In this document: one piece after another, positions 36,155 to 45,045 of the stretch
How the letters are laid out: every line of letters begins with the position of its first letter
Numbering within the stretch: position 1 is the stretch's first letter
DNA from: Bacteroidota bacterium
GTDB taxonomy: Bacteria > Bacteroidota > Bacteroidia > Flavobacteriales > Flavobacteriaceae
Length of the DNA stretch: 64,000 nucleotides
Reading direction: 5' to 3'
Assembly: GCA_024279425.1 (NCBI GenBank)
Contig: JAJRRO010000133.1
Span: forward strand, 136,773-200,772
The notes under the pieces: generated by a model
What the model was told of the DNA's origin: nothing
What the model saw: the letters and a program-made list of their open reading frames with translations, nothing else
Databases searched by the model: none
Program-made: the position numbers and the translations under genes

Positions 36155-36182
36155 TATTTCTATTAAAAGGAGGTTCCCCCCA

Positions 36183-37172
36183 TTAAACCAGCTTATTTTC
36201 AACGAGATACTCTGCGATTTGCACGGCATTGGTGGCGGCACCTTTTCTTAGGTTATCGGCAACAATCCACATATTCAATGTATTTCTCTGGGTTTCATCG
36301 CGGCGAATACGACCTACAAAAACCTCATCCTTGTCATGGGCATAAATAGGCATGGGATAGGTGTTGGTATCAGGGTTGTCTTGTACGGTTACCCCAGAAG
36401 TCTCATTCAATAGTTGACGGACTTCATTCAATTCAAAATCATTTACAAATTCCACATTTACTGACTCAGAATGACCACCTGCCGTTGGGATCCGTACCGC
36501 TGTGGCCGAAATAGAGAAAGTTCTATCGTCAAATATTTTTTGGGGTTCCCGGGCCAGTTTCATTTCTTCCTTGGTATAGCCATTCTCGAGGAAAGCATCA
36601 CAATGGGGTAGTGCATTTCTACCAATTGGATATGGATAGGCCATTTCACCTTGTACTCCGGCAATTTCGTTCTCTAATTGTTGAACAGCTTTTATCCCTG
36701 TTCCCGAAACAGATTGGTAAGTTGAAACCACAACACGTTTCATTTTGTATTTTTCGTGTAAAGGCGCCAATGCCATTACCAACTGTATTGTCGAACAATT
36801 GGGATTGGCGATTATCTTGTCATTTGCGGTCAATTCATGGGCATTGATCTCGGGGACAACCAATTTTTTTGTTGGGTCCATGCGCCATGCAGAAGAATTA
36901 TCAACCACGGTTGAACCAGCTTCAACAAATTTCGGTGCCCATTCCAAAGAAATATCCCCTCCGGCAGAAAAGATGGCAATTTCTGGTTTAGCCGCAACGG
37001 CCTCAGCAAGGCCTATTACAGTATGTTCCTCGCCCTTATATTTCAATTTTTTGCCTACAGACCTTTCTGAGGCCACCAATAACAATTCACTAATCGGAAA
37101 ATTACGTTCTGCCAGTACTTTTAGCATTACTTCGCCTACCATTCCAGTGGCTCCAACAACTGCTACTTTCAT
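36183..37172 (-). CDS. asd: Aspartate-semialdehyde dehydrogenase
   Basis: 329 residues. It reduces aspartyl phosphate to aspartate semialdehyde with NADPH, the branch point to lysine, diaminopimelate, threonine and methionine. The NADP loop is VAVVGATGMVGEVML; the catalytic Cys126 is in IANPNCSTIQ; the family signature QSVSGTGIKAVQQLENE and the C-terminal RIRRDETQRNTLNMWIVADN are present. It is monocistronic with its own promoter and terminator. Confidence 0.97.
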   Translation of the reverse strand: MKVAVVGATGMVGEVMLKVLAERNFPISELLLVASERSVGKKLKYKGEEHTVIGLAEAVAAKPEIAIFSAGGDISLEWAPKFVEAGSTVVDNSSAWRMDPTKKLVVPEINAHELTANDKIIANPNCSTIQLVMALAPLHEKYKMKRVVVSTYQSVSGTGIKAVQQLENEIAGVQGEMAYPYPIGRNALPHCDAFLENGYTKEEMKLAREPQKIFDDRTFSISATAVRIPTAGGHSESVNVEFVNDFELNEVRQLLNETSGVTVQDNPDTNTYPMPIYAHDKDEVFVGRIRRDETQRNTLNMWIVADNLRKGAATNAVQIAEYLVENKLV

Positions 37173-37184
37173 TTGTTTTTAATT

Positions 37185-37222
37185 TAGACGGCAAATGTAC
37201 TTTAAGCTTTAGGATTGGACAA
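37185..37222 (-). promoter_or_regulatory. Bacteroidota-type promoter for asd
   Basis: Minus-strand TACATTTG (37192-37199) with TTG (37220-37222) 20 nt upstream matches the -7 and -33 elements. The predicted start lies about 13 bases before the asd ATG, so the leader is very short. Confidence 0.6.
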
Positions 37223-37286
37223 GCCAAATAAGCAGTGATAATTAAAATATAACAAAATGTTATATTTTAAACAACTTGCGAAAAAT

Positions 37287-37322
37287 AACCGTCAACAGCG
37301 GGTACTCGGCAAGTTGACGGTT
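37287..37322 (-). terminator. Terminator after mscL
   Basis: A 10-bp perfect stem AACCGTCAAC/GTTGACGGTT with a 16-base loop and a following T/A tract, 60 bases beyond the mscL stop. Confidence 0.65.
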
Positions 37323-37384
37323 TTAGGTTGGTTATTTGAGTATAGCAACTCTTCAATGACCCATGAAAATGGGCCAATAGAAGA

Positions 37385-37804
37385 TTACTTTTTTAGTAGA
37401 TCCCTAATTTCGGTGAGCAGTTCTTCCTGGGTAGGCCCTGGAGGTGGAGCTGGTGCAGCTTCCTCTTCCTTCTTTTTGGATTTTTCATAGGATTTTAAAA
37501 AAAGATAGATAAAAATTCCTACGATGATAAAATCGATTGTCGCCTGAATTAAATTCCCATATGTTATTACAGCAGCCCCAGCTTCTTGTGCGGCAGCTAG
37601 TGATTCATAGCTTCCCCCATCCAAGGAAATGTATTTTTGGGTAAAATCAGACCCTCCGGTAATTACGCCAACTATAGGCATAATAACGTCCTTTACGGCC
37701 GAATTCACAATCTTACTAAAAGCTCCGCCGATGACTACCGCTGTAGCCAGGCTTACGATATCCCCTTTCATCAAAAAGGACTTGAAATCTTTAAAAAAAC
37801 CCAT
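37385..37804 (-). CDS. mscL: Large-conductance mechanosensitive channel
   Basis: 139 residues. The N-terminal amphipathic helix [21 protein letters not shown] leads into helix 1 with the gating sequence [20 protein letters not shown]. The second helix is [18 protein letters not shown] and the C-terminal bundle helix is [15 protein letters not shown]. It releases solutes at osmotic downshock from the inner membrane. Confidence 0.96.
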   Translation of the reverse strand: MGFFKDFKSFLMKGDIVSLATAVVIGGAFSKIVNSAVKDVIMPIVGVITGGSDFTQKYISLDGGSYESLAAAQEAGAAVITYGNLIQATIDFIIVGIFIYLFLKSYEKSKKKEEEAAPAPPPGPTQEELLTEIRDLLKK

Positions 37805-37885
37805 ATACTAAAATTTAGTGGTTACAATTTAGCTCCACTAATGTACTTAAAAATTGATTTCCCAACAAAATGTTAAATAACTATT

Positions 37886-38998
37886 TCATTCCTTGATGAG
37901 TCGCTTCACACGTTGAGATATGGCAGTTATGAGTTCGTAGGAAATGGTATTTGCGTTGGCCGCAAATGTTTCCGCAGTCGGATTATTGCCAAATACGACA
38001 ACCTCATCCCCTTCTTTACAGTCAATGCCAGTTACATCGATCATAATCATATCCATACAGACATTACCGATTATCGGGGCCATTTTGCCTTTTACGTTTA
38101 CAAAAGCTTTTCCATTTCCATATTGCCTTCCAATCCCATCTGCATGACCCAACGGCAGCGTTGCGGTGAATCGGTATCCATCTGAAGTAAATCCGCGATT
38201 ATAACCGACGGTTTCGTGGGGTTCAATTTTATGTATCTGCGAAATAATGGTCTTTAAGGATGCCACAGGTTTCAATTCGGGATCAATGTCCATATCATTC
38301 CCAAAGCCGTACAGGCCAATTCCACTCCGAACCATGTCCAATTGGGCTTCAGGATAGTTTAGTATGCCTGAAGTGTTCAAAAGGTGCTTTTGGGTTTGGT
38401 AACCCAAATTAGCATCCATCTCTTTTGCAATACTCATAAAGGATTCGATTTGCCTCGCTGTAAATGGTTTTTCGTTAAAGTCCTCGGAGGCGGCCAAATG
38501 TGAGAAGATTGATGTTATATTGATTTCATCCCTGCCTTTAAGTTGTTTTATGATGTAATCGATATCATTTTCCCAAAACCCAAGTCGGTTTAAACCTGTA
38601 TTGAACTTTATATGTACCGGATAGTCCTTTTGATTGTTTCTTTTTAACGCTTCCAAAAATTCGTGTAATATTTTCGGTGAATAGAGACTAGGTTCTAGAC
38701 TATTTCTTATAAGTGCATCAAAATTGATGGGTTGGGGATGAAGGACAAGAATTGAGGTTTTTATTCCCGCGTTTCGCAATGCCACACCTTCATTTACATA
38801 AGCTACGGCAAAATAATCAATACCCAGAGTTTCTAGTTTTTGGGCAATTTCAACAGCATCGGATCCGTAGGCATATGCCTTTACGACTGCCAAGAATTTG
38901 GTGTCTTCGTTTAATTTCGACCTTAAGTAATGGTAGTTGTGTTCAAGAGCATTTAAATCCAATTCTAAAACAGTCTCTGAAGTCTTAGGCATTAGCAT
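37886..38998 (-). CDS. alr: Alanine racemase
   Basis: About 370 residues from the ATG at 38998 (MLMPKTSETVLELDLNAL); another ATG at 38992 is also possible, while one at 39034 would intrude far into tdk. It makes D-alanine for peptidoglycan. The PLP Lys lies in FLAVVKAYAYGSDAVE, the second-subunit Tyr in ETVGYNRGFTSDGYRF, and VCMDMIMIDVT is typical. The start overlaps the tdk stop by 14 bases, so translation is coupled. Confidence 0.95.
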   Translation of the reverse strand: MLMPKTSETVLELDLNALEHNYHYLRSKLNEDTKFLAVVKAYAYGSDAVEIAQKLETLGIDYFAVAYVNEGVALRNAGIKTSILVLHPQPINFDALIRNSLEPSLYSPKILHEFLEALKRNNQKDYPVHIKFNTGLNRLGFWENDIDYIIKQLKGRDEINITSIFSHLAASEDFNEKPFTARQIESFMSIAKEMDANLGYQTQKHLLNTSGILNYPEAQLDMVRSGIGLYGFGNDMDIDPELKPVASLKTIISQIHKIEPHETVGYNRGFTSDGYRFTATLPLGHADGIGRQYGNGKAFVNVKGKMAPIIGNVCMDMIMIDVTGIDCKEGDEVVVFGNNPTAETFAANANTISYELITAISQRVKRLIKE

Positions 38999-39629
38999 CG
39001 TTTTTATTTTGGATAACCTCCTCAACATCCACATCTATGTCCTTGACCCGTTCCTTAAGCATGGCCTTATAATAAGCGGCCCTACTCAAAGGTTCGTATT
39101 CCCCTATTTCCCCGAGTAGCACTAAATCATCGTTACCGGCTTTTCTAAAACTGTAATTGGCCAAATTACCTGTTCGCGTACAAACAGCATGCACTTTGGT
39201 AACATATTCCGCTGTTGCCATTAGTGCCGGCATGGGGCCAAAGGGATTGCCCTTAAAGTCCATATCCAAACCCGCAATAATAACACGAACCCCCTTATTG
39301 GCAAGATCGTTACAGACCGTAACAATTTCATCATCGAAAAATTGTGCTTCATCAATACCAATAACATCGCAGGTGTCAGCTAAAATTCGAATATTCGCGG
39401 CAGCCGGGACCGGTGTCGAACGAATTTCATTGGCATCATGGGAAACCACCATTTCTTCATGATACCTAATGTCTACCATAGGTTTAAAAATCTCAACCTT
39501 TTGTTTGGCAAATTGGGCCCGTCTTAACCTTCGTATCAATTCCTCGGTTTTCCCTGAGAACATAGAGCCACTGATAACCTCTATCCAGCCGAATTGTTCC
39601 TTATGATTAACAGTATTTTCGAGAAACAT
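38985..39629 (-). CDS. tdk: Thymidine kinase
   Basis: 214 residues, type II thymidine kinase. The P-loop is VISGSMFSGKTEELIRRL, the DEAQ motif is VIGIDEAQFFDD, and the lasso region FGPMPALMATAEYVTK contacts thymidine. The zinc ribbon is reduced: one Cys is seen near CTRTGNLANYS. It phosphorylates thymidine for salvage. It is first in the tdk-alr pair. Confidence 0.95.
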   Translation of the reverse strand: MFLENTVNHKEQFGWIEVISGSMFSGKTEELIRRLRRAQFAKQKVEIFKPMVDIRYHEEMVVSHDANEIRSTPVPAAANIRILADTCDVIGIDEAQFFDDEIVTVCNDLANKGVRVIIAGLDMDFKGNPFGPMPALMATAEYVTKVHAVCTRTGNLANYSFRKAGNDDLVLLGEIGEYEPLSRAAYYKAMLKERVKDIDVDVEEVIQNKNDANA

Positions 39630-39731
39630 TTTGTAATTTTAGACGAAAATAGGGTGTTTTTTCGTTCTTGTTACTACAGAATTAAAAGTATTAAAAAAGA
39701 CCCACCTTTCAGAAAGGATAAAATAAAAGAG

Positions 39732-40415
39732 ATGAAAAGAAAATTGAAAGAGGAATTGATAAAAATGTCTACGGATATCATTACCTCTAGGGATTTGAAT
39801 GAAATCACCGAATTGTACGAGGCATCTAAAAATTTATATGAAAAATTAGCGGTATTGAAATTCATTGAGGAAAAATTGAATGACATTCAAGTCGATGTTT
39901 CCAAAAGCGTGATAGCCGCCAAATTTGAAAAGATGGCAAATGAGGTGCTAAATGCAAATTCGTCGGTTCCTGAAAGTAACCCACACGAAGAGGATATTAT
40001 CACTCCTGGCATGCAAACCATAAAGGATATGGTTTCAGAAATGCCAAATAATGTGGATGAAGTATTCGCTGAATTTATGGGAAAATCGGACCTTATGAAG
40101 AATGACAGGGAGATTTTAGGGTTTCCGAAAGTAGATTTGGGTCAAAAAGAAACAAAGGTCAAATCGTTGAATGATAAACTGGCCGATAAAGATATCAAAG
40201 TAGATTTGAACAACCGGTTGGCTTTTGTAAAGCACCTTTTCGGCAATAGTACCGAGGATTATAATCGCGTGCTGTCACAATTAAATACAATAGATACCGA
40301 GGAACGCTCTGTGGCGTTCATTGAAAATATGGTAAAACCGGATTATAATAATTGGAAAGGAAAAGAAGAATATGAAGGTCGTTTTATGGCTTTGATAGAG
40401 CGTAAGTTTTCATAG
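39732..40415 (+). CDS. Conserved flavobacterial protein of unknown function
   Basis: About 227 residues from the preferred start at 39732 (MKRKLKEELIKMSTD); the open frame extends to 39594, but that part overlaps tdk and has no family-like sequence. It is soluble, acidic and helical, with well-kept segments ELYEASKNLYEKLAVLKF near the start, NPHEEDIITPGMQTIKDMV in the middle, and LSQLNTIDTEERSVAF followed by MVKPDYNNW at the end. Close relatives are common next to tdk, alr or rsmI in this family of bacteria. No function is known to me. Confidence 0.8.
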   Translation: MKRKLKEELIKMSTDIITSRDLNEITELYEASKNLYEKLAVLKFIEEKLNDIQVDVSKSVIAAKFEKMANEVLNANSSVPESNPHEEDIITPGMQTIKDMVSEMPNNVDEVFAEFMGKSDLMKNDREILGFPKVDLGQKETKVKSLNDKLADKDIKVDLNNRLAFVKHLFGNSTEDYNRVLSQLNTIDTEERSVAFIENMVKPDYNNWKGKEEYEGRFMALIERKFS

Positions 40416-40446
40416 TTTTTTAAAAGTCATAAGACCAAGAGATTTT

Positions 40447-40472
40447 AAGGTCTCACTTTAGGGTGAGACCTT
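40447..40472 (+). terminator. Terminator after the conserved protein at 39732
   Basis: A 10-bp perfect stem AAGGTCTCAC/GTGAGACCTT with a short loop, followed by TTATTTT. Confidence 0.8.
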
Positions 40473-40530
40473 TTATTTTGCATTGAGGTATTTTTATATC
40501 TTTATTTTTTAATAATTAAAATACAACGGA

Positions 40531-40752
40531 ATGAAAACCAAAAAAATAATATACTGGATTGCAACAAGCCTATTAACATTGCTTGTACTTTTTTCTGCGG
40601 GCATGTATTTTTTCAATCATGAAGAAATCATAAAAGCTTTTGAAGGCTTAGGCTATCCTACATACATTATTTACCCTCTCGCAACTTTAAAGTTGATGGG
40701 GTTGGTCTTCTTGCATACGTCTTATTTTTCAGGAAAAAAAGTTAGGCCCTAA
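40531..40752 (+). CDS. DoxX-like membrane protein, C-terminally shortened
   Basis: 73 residues with two membrane helices. The N-terminus KKIIYWIATSLLTLLVLFSAG and the segment GLGYPTYIIYPLATLKLMG are the start of flavobacterial DoxX-like proteins, which usually have about 120 residues and four helices. Here the frame ends HTSYFSGKKVRP, just nine bases before rsmI, so the second half has been lost. It may be a truncated remnant. A near-consensus -7 element TATCTTTA lies about 35 bases upstream. Confidence 0.65.
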   Translation: MKTKKIIYWIATSLLTLLVLFSAGMYFFNHEEIIKAFEGLGYPTYIIYPLATLKLMGLVFLHTSYFSGKKVRP

Positions 40753-40761
40753 CAGTAATTT

Positions 40762-41436
40762 ATGGGCAAATTATACATAGTGCCGACCCCAATAGGTAAT
40801 CTCGAGGACATAACTCTACGAGCGATTAGGGTATTAAAGGAAGTCGACCTTATTTTAGCCGAAGACACGCGAACAAGTGGTAAACTGCTTCGACACTATG
40901 AGATAGGTACGCGAATGCAAAGCCATCATATGCATAATGAGCATAAAACGGTTGATGCCCTTGTAAAAAGACTAAAGTTAGGTGCCGATACTATCGCATT
41001 GATTTCAGACGCGGGGACTCCCGCTATATCCGACCCTGGGTTTTTGTTGAGTCGAGCCTGTTTAGAAAATGGCATTGAAGTTGAATGTCTACCTGGAGCT
41101 ACTGCTTTTGTACCAGCATTGGTCAATAGTGGCCTTCCCAACGATAGGTTTGTTTTTGAGGGATTTCTTCCTGTAAAAAAAGGCAGACAGACACGACTGA
41201 GGCTTTTAGCCGAGGAAACACGAACCATGATCTTTTATGAATCCCCTCATAAGCTCATCAAGACACTTACCCAATTTATAGAGTGTTTTGGTGCTGATAG
41301 ACCCATTTCAGTTTCTCGAGAACTTACCAAACTTTATGAGGAAACCATTCGTGGAACTGTCAATGAAATTTTGGATCACTACACCAATAAACCCCCAAAG
41401 GGTGAAATAGTCATTGTTGTTTCAGGGAAGAAATAA
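40762..41436 (+). CDS. rsmI: 16S rRNA (cytidine-1402 2'-O) methyltransferase
   Basis: 224 residues. The N-terminus LYIVPTPIGNLEDITLRAI and the SAM-binding segments LAEDTRTSGKLLRHYEI and ALISDAGTPAISDPGFLL define the RsmI family. It methylates C1402 in the decoding centre. Its stop codon abuts the start of the next gene (TAAATG), so the two are probably coupled. Confidence 0.96.
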   Translation: MGKLYIVPTPIGNLEDITLRAIRVLKEVDLILAEDTRTSGKLLRHYEIGTRMQSHHMHNEHKTVDALVKRLKLGADTIALISDAGTPAISDPGFLLSRACLENGIEVECLPGATAFVPALVNSGLPNDRFVFEGFLPVKKGRQTRLRLLAEETRTMIFYESPHKLIKTLTQFIECFGADRPISVSRELTKLYEETIRGTVNEILDHYTNKPPKGEIVIVVSGKK

Positions 41437-42012
41437 ATGTATAAACTACTTATCAAAATACGAGGTTGCGAGGTCTGTAAGGCTCATTTGCCTTTAGGCC
41501 CAAGGCCTATTGTTGTCGCACACCCAAATGCTAAAATCGTGATTATCGGGCAGGCCCCAGGAACGAAGGTGCACACAACCGGAGTGCCTTGGGATGATCC
41601 CAGTGGGAAGCAACTGAGAAAATGGCTGGGTGTTACTGATGAAGTATTTTATGACGAAACCAAAATTGCCTTGATACCCATGGGGTTTTGCTATCCTGGA
41701 AAAGGAAAGTCTGGGGATTTACCCCCACGAACCGAATGCGCTCCACTTTGGCACGAATCTTTATTTGATGCAATGACACAGTTGGAGTTGGTAATCTTGA
41801 TTGGAACGTATGCGCAAAAATATTATTTAGGTAAGGGAATGAAAAAAACCTTAACAGAGACCGTAAAGTCCTATAAATCGTATTTGCCTAAATATTTTCC
41901 GTTGCCCCACCCATCTCCCCGTAATCGGTTTTGGTTAAGTAAAAATCCATGGTTCGAAGAGAGGGTTATTCTAGATTTAAAGGAGGGCGTTTCTGCAATC
42001 TTAAAAGGTTAG
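41437..42012 (+). CDS. Uracil-DNA glycosylase family protein (family 4-like)
   Basis: 191 residues. Motif 1 is IIGQAPGTKVHTTGVPWDD and motif 2 is LPHPSPRNRFW. Four cysteines at 11, 14, 85 and 101 follow the spacing C-x2-C-x70-C-x15-C, which fits the Fe-S cluster pattern of family 4 enzymes. It would remove uracil from DNA. It is directly behind rsmI without a gap. Confidence 0.85.
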   Translation: MYKLLIKIRGCEVCKAHLPLGPRPIVVAHPNAKIVIIGQAPGTKVHTTGVPWDDPSGKQLRKWLGVTDEVFYDETKIALIPMGFCYPGKGKSGDLPPRTECAPLWHESLFDAMTQLELVILIGTYAQKYYLGKGMKKTLTETVKSYKSYLPKYFPLPHPSPRNRFWLSKNPWFEERVILDLKEGVSAILKG

Positions 42013-42095
42013 GGAAGTAAGTGAGCCATAAGGCACTTGTTATTTCGACCAAAAGGGAGAAATCACACAGGATACTAAAAGGCTTGGGTTGTCAT

Positions 42096-42111
42096 TCCTG
42101 CAAAAGCAGGA
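42096..42111. repeat. Short extragenic palindrome
   Basis: TCCTGC-AAAA-GCAGGA within the context GTCATTCCTGCAAAAGCAGG (from 42091), a form of dispersed palindrome seen in many bacterial genomes. It lies between two convergent genes and could help end transcription. Confidence 0.55.
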
Positions 42112-42181
42112 GTCCATTGATAAGCTGCTGCGGGCTACAAAAAAATCAAGGACTAGATTGCCTATTTCGCAGGAACAACAA

Positions 42182-42772
42182 TTAGGTGTGCTTCCCTTTT
42201 CTCCAACCGTATTTGCCCAGATATTGTTTCCCACTCTCCACCGCACCATCTTCCAGAGAAGTTCCCATAGAATCATTCCAACGATTAAGAAAGCCAAAGA
42301 GCGAAATCACCCCCAACATCTCCACGATTTCGCCCTCATCCCAATAGGTATAAAGTCGTTTTTTGATTCTTGCATTCACTGCATTGGGCACTTGGGAGGC
42401 GGCCAAGGAGAAGTCCAAAGCGGCGCGTTCCGCTTCTGAAAAAGCCGAATGTGTCCTGAATTCCCAGATGTTATCCAACTGTTCTTGCTCTGCACCATAA
42501 CGTTCGGCCGCGCGTATAGCATGGGCCTGACAATAACGACAGCCGGAAGCATTACTACTGACCCAGGCAATCATTCGTTTCAAGGCAGAGGTGACCCTGC
42601 CTTCATTGGCCATTACCGCCTTGTTTAGGGTAATGAAAGCTTTGGAAATAGCTGGTCGATGTTGCATGGTCAGAATAGAGTTGGGGCAGAATCCTAGGGT
42701 CTCATCAAAGAATTCGGCCAGCTCCTTGGTCTCTTTATCGTGGTGAGGGTCAAGGGGTTTTACGAGAGGCAT
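42182..42772 (-). CDS. Carboxymuconolactone decarboxylase/AhpD-like peroxidase-related protein
   Basis: 196 residues. The redox motif CRYCQAHAIRAAERYG (CxxC with a downstream His) is that of AhpD-like alkylhydroperoxidases, and FDETLGFCPNSILTMQHRP is the usual N-terminal part of the peroxidase-related subfamily. It probably reduces peroxides. The OsmC gene, also a peroxide defence protein, lies divergently just 49 bases away. Confidence 0.88.
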   Translation of the reverse strand: MPLVKPLDPHHDKETKELAEFFDETLGFCPNSILTMQHRPAISKAFITLNKAVMANEGRVTSALKRMIAWVSSNASGCRYCQAHAIRAAERYGAEQEQLDNIWEFRTHSAFSEAERAALDFSLAASQVPNAVNARIKKRLYTYWDEGEIVEMLGVISLFGFLNRWNDSMGTSLEDGAVESGKQYLGKYGWRKGKHT

Positions 42773-42821
42773 AGTTATGGTTTTAAGTTGTATTTTTACC
42801 CTTTACAAGTAACGAAAAATT

Positions 42822-43238
42822 ATGGGGAGTACAAATCATATCACCACCAAATGGATTGGCGGCAATGCCTTTGAGAGCACCAATACTTCGGGGAATACTT
42901 TTAAAATAGACGACGCTGAAGATAGCACTGGCCTACGACCAAAATCCTTGATGCTTTCCGCCTTGGCAGGTTGTTCAGGATTGGATGTAGTATCACTTAT
43001 TAGAAAGATGAAATTAGACGTTGATGAATTTCATATGGAGACTATTGCAAACATGACAGATGAACATCCCAAACATTATGATGCCGTTACCTTTGAATTC
43101 CATTTTCATGGGATTAATTTAAATGAAAAGAAATTGCGTAGGGCTGTTGACCTTTCCGTAGAAAAATACTGTGGCGTTATGGAGATGTTCCGCAAATTTG
43201 CCAAAATGGAAATTAAAACGGTTTTTCATCATAAGTAA
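42822..43238 (+). CDS. OsmC-family protein
   Basis: 138 residues. The family motif PKSLMLSALAGCSGLDVVSL holds the first redox Cys; the second is in VEKYCGVMEMF. OsmC proteins are thiol peroxidases for organic hydroperoxides. It stands divergent from the AhpD-like gene, so both may answer to the same stress. Confidence 0.9.
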   Translation: MGSTNHITTKWIGGNAFESTNTSGNTFKIDDAEDSTGLRPKSLMLSALAGCSGLDVVSLIRKMKLDVDEFHMETIANMTDEHPKHYDAVTFEFHFHGINLNEKKLRRAVDLSVEKYCGVMEMFRKFAKMEIKTVFHHK

Positions 43239-43240
43239 GA

Positions 43241-43318
43241 CGTCTTTGCGAGCAGAGCGAAGCAAACTGTCACTTAGGAATACCCACTCCACAGATTGTT
43301 CTGTGCCTCGCAATGATG
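43241..43318. repeat. MITE/REP-like imperfect palindrome
   Basis: CGTCTTTGCGAG at one end and CTCGCAATGATG at the other are near-complementary, with inner arms GAAGCAAACTGTC and ACAGATTGTTCT. The 78-base unit fills the gap between osmC and recJ. Elements of this TTGCGAG...CTCGCAA form are dispersed in many genomes. Confidence 0.6.
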
Positions 43319-43333
43319 AAATAAAATAACCCT

Positions 43334-45022
43334 ATGCGCTGGACACTTAAACCCAAACCAGAACCAGAACAAATAGAACAACTTACCAAAGCGTTAAAGG
43401 TTGACCCCTTGGTGGCACAACTATTGGTTCAAAGGGGTATTACCAATTATTCGGAAGCGAAAAAATTCTTTCGACCAGAGTTATCGGACTTACATGATCC
43501 TTTCTTAATGAAGGATATGGACTTGGCCGTTTCCCGAATTGAAAAAGCAATTTCCAAGCACGAAAATATATTGATTTACGGAGATTATGATGTTGATGGG
43601 ACTACTTCCGTGGCTTTGGTTTCATCCTATTTGTTACAACATTACCCAAACGTGGCCACGTATATACCGGATAGGTACAACGAAGGTTATGGAGTTTCAT
43701 ATCAAGGAGTGGATTTCGCGGAAGACAACGGATTTTCATTGATAATTGCTTTGGACTGTGGGATAAAGGCCATTGAAAAGGTAGCCTATGCCAAGGAAAA
43801 GAGGATCGATTTTATTATTTGCGACCACCATCGGCCTGGAGATAAACTACCGGATGCTATAGCCGTGTTGGATCCAAAACGGGAAGATTGTTCATACCCT
43901 TACGATGAACTTTGTGGCTGTGGCGTAGGCTTTAAGTTGGTTCAGGCACTATCTGTAAAGAATGGGGAAACCATTGATGATTTGATTCCATATTTGGATT
44001 TGGTGTCGACAGCAATTGGGGCTGACATTGTTCCTATTACAGGAGAAAATAGGGTGTTGGCGTATTTTGGGTTACAAGTCATAAATTCTAACCCAAGAAT
44101 TGGCTTTAAAGCCATCATAGATCAAATCAAGAAAAAAGAACTCACTATTACCGATGTGGTTTTCATAATTGCCCCTAGAATAAATGCCGCAGGTAGAATG
44201 AAGCATGGACAACATGCGGTAAATTTACTTATTGAGTCCAATCTAGAGCAAGCGGAAATCTTTGCTAAGGAAATAGAGCAGTTTAATTTGGACAGACGGG
44301 ATCTGGATCAGGAAATCACCAAGGAAGCTTTGGTACAGATTGCCGAGAATGGGGAAGAAGAACGCTTTACTTCTGTGGTTTACAAAGATTCTTGGCATAA
44401 GGGAGTTATCGGTATTGTTGCATCTAGACTTACCGAAACATACTATAGACCTACGTTGGTGTTTACAAAAAGCGGAGATAAATTGGCGGCTTCCGCTCGT
44501 TCTGTCAAGGGTTTTGATGTCTACAATGCCCTACATGGGTGTTCTGAATATATTGAACAGTTTGGCGGACATAAATATGCTGCAGGATTGACCTTGATGG
44601 AAGAACAGTTTGAATCGTTCAAGGCACAGTTTGAAAAAGTGGTCTCTGAAACCATAGACCCTAACTTGTTGATACCCGAAATTAGGGTGGATGGCCTGAT
44701 TACCTTGGATAAAATTTCTCCAAAACTAATACGGATTCTCAAACAATTTGCACCCTTTGGTCCAGGAAATATGACCCCAGTATTTATGGCCGAAAGCCTA
44801 AAGGATACTGGTTATGCCAAGGGCGTTGGGGAGGATGAAAAACATTTAAAATTGGCCGTTGCCCAAAATGGTTCGCGGCCCATTGGAGGAATTGGTTTCA
44901 ATCTAGGAGATAAATTGTCCAAGGTTAAAAATGGCAGAACATTTAGCGCAGCATTTTCGGTTGAGGAAAACGAATGGAATGGGAATGTGAGCTTGCAATT
45001 AAAACTTAAAGACATAAAGTAA
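43334..45022 (+). CDS. recJ: Single-stranded-DNA-specific exonuclease
   Basis: 562 residues. DHH-family motifs: IYGDYDVDGTTSVAL, IALDCGIKA, FIICDHHRPGD and the DHHA1 GGHKYAAGLTL near residue 415. The C-terminal OB region (GPGNMTPVFMAE) is present. It degrades single-stranded DNA 5' to 3' in recombination and mismatch repair. Confidence 0.96.
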   Translation: MRWTLKPKPEPEQIEQLTKALKVDPLVAQLLVQRGITNYSEAKKFFRPELSDLHDPFLMKDMDLAVSRIEKAISKHENILIYGDYDVDGTTSVALVSSYLLQHYPNVATYIPDRYNEGYGVSYQGVDFAEDNGFSLIIALDCGIKAIEKVAYAKEKRIDFIICDHHRPGDKLPDAIAVLDPKREDCSYPYDELCGCGVGFKLVQALSVKNGETIDDLIPYLDLVSTAIGADIVPITGENRVLAYFGLQVINSNPRIGFKAIIDQIKKKELTITDVVFIIAPRINAAGRMKHGQHAVNLLIESNLEQAEIFAKEIEQFNLDRRDLDQEITKEALVQIAENGEEERFTSVVYKDSWHKGVIGIVASRLTETYYRPTLVFTKSGDKLAASARSVKGFDVYNALHGCSEYIEQFGGHKYAAGLTLMEEQFESFKAQFEKVVSETIDPNLLIPEIRVDGLITLDKISPKLIRILKQFAPFGPGNMTPVFMAESLKDTGYAKGVGEDEKHLKLAVAQNGSRPIGGIGFNLGDKLSKVKNGRTFSAAFSVEENEWNGNVSLQLKLKDIK

Positions 45023-45045
45023 TATCATTAGTAATCAAGTTTGAT

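Noticed and set aside
42089..42439. 116-codon plus-strand frame opposite the AhpD-like gene
   Set aside because: It is a shadow: the opposite strand carries the conserved CxxC motif and full-length family similarity.
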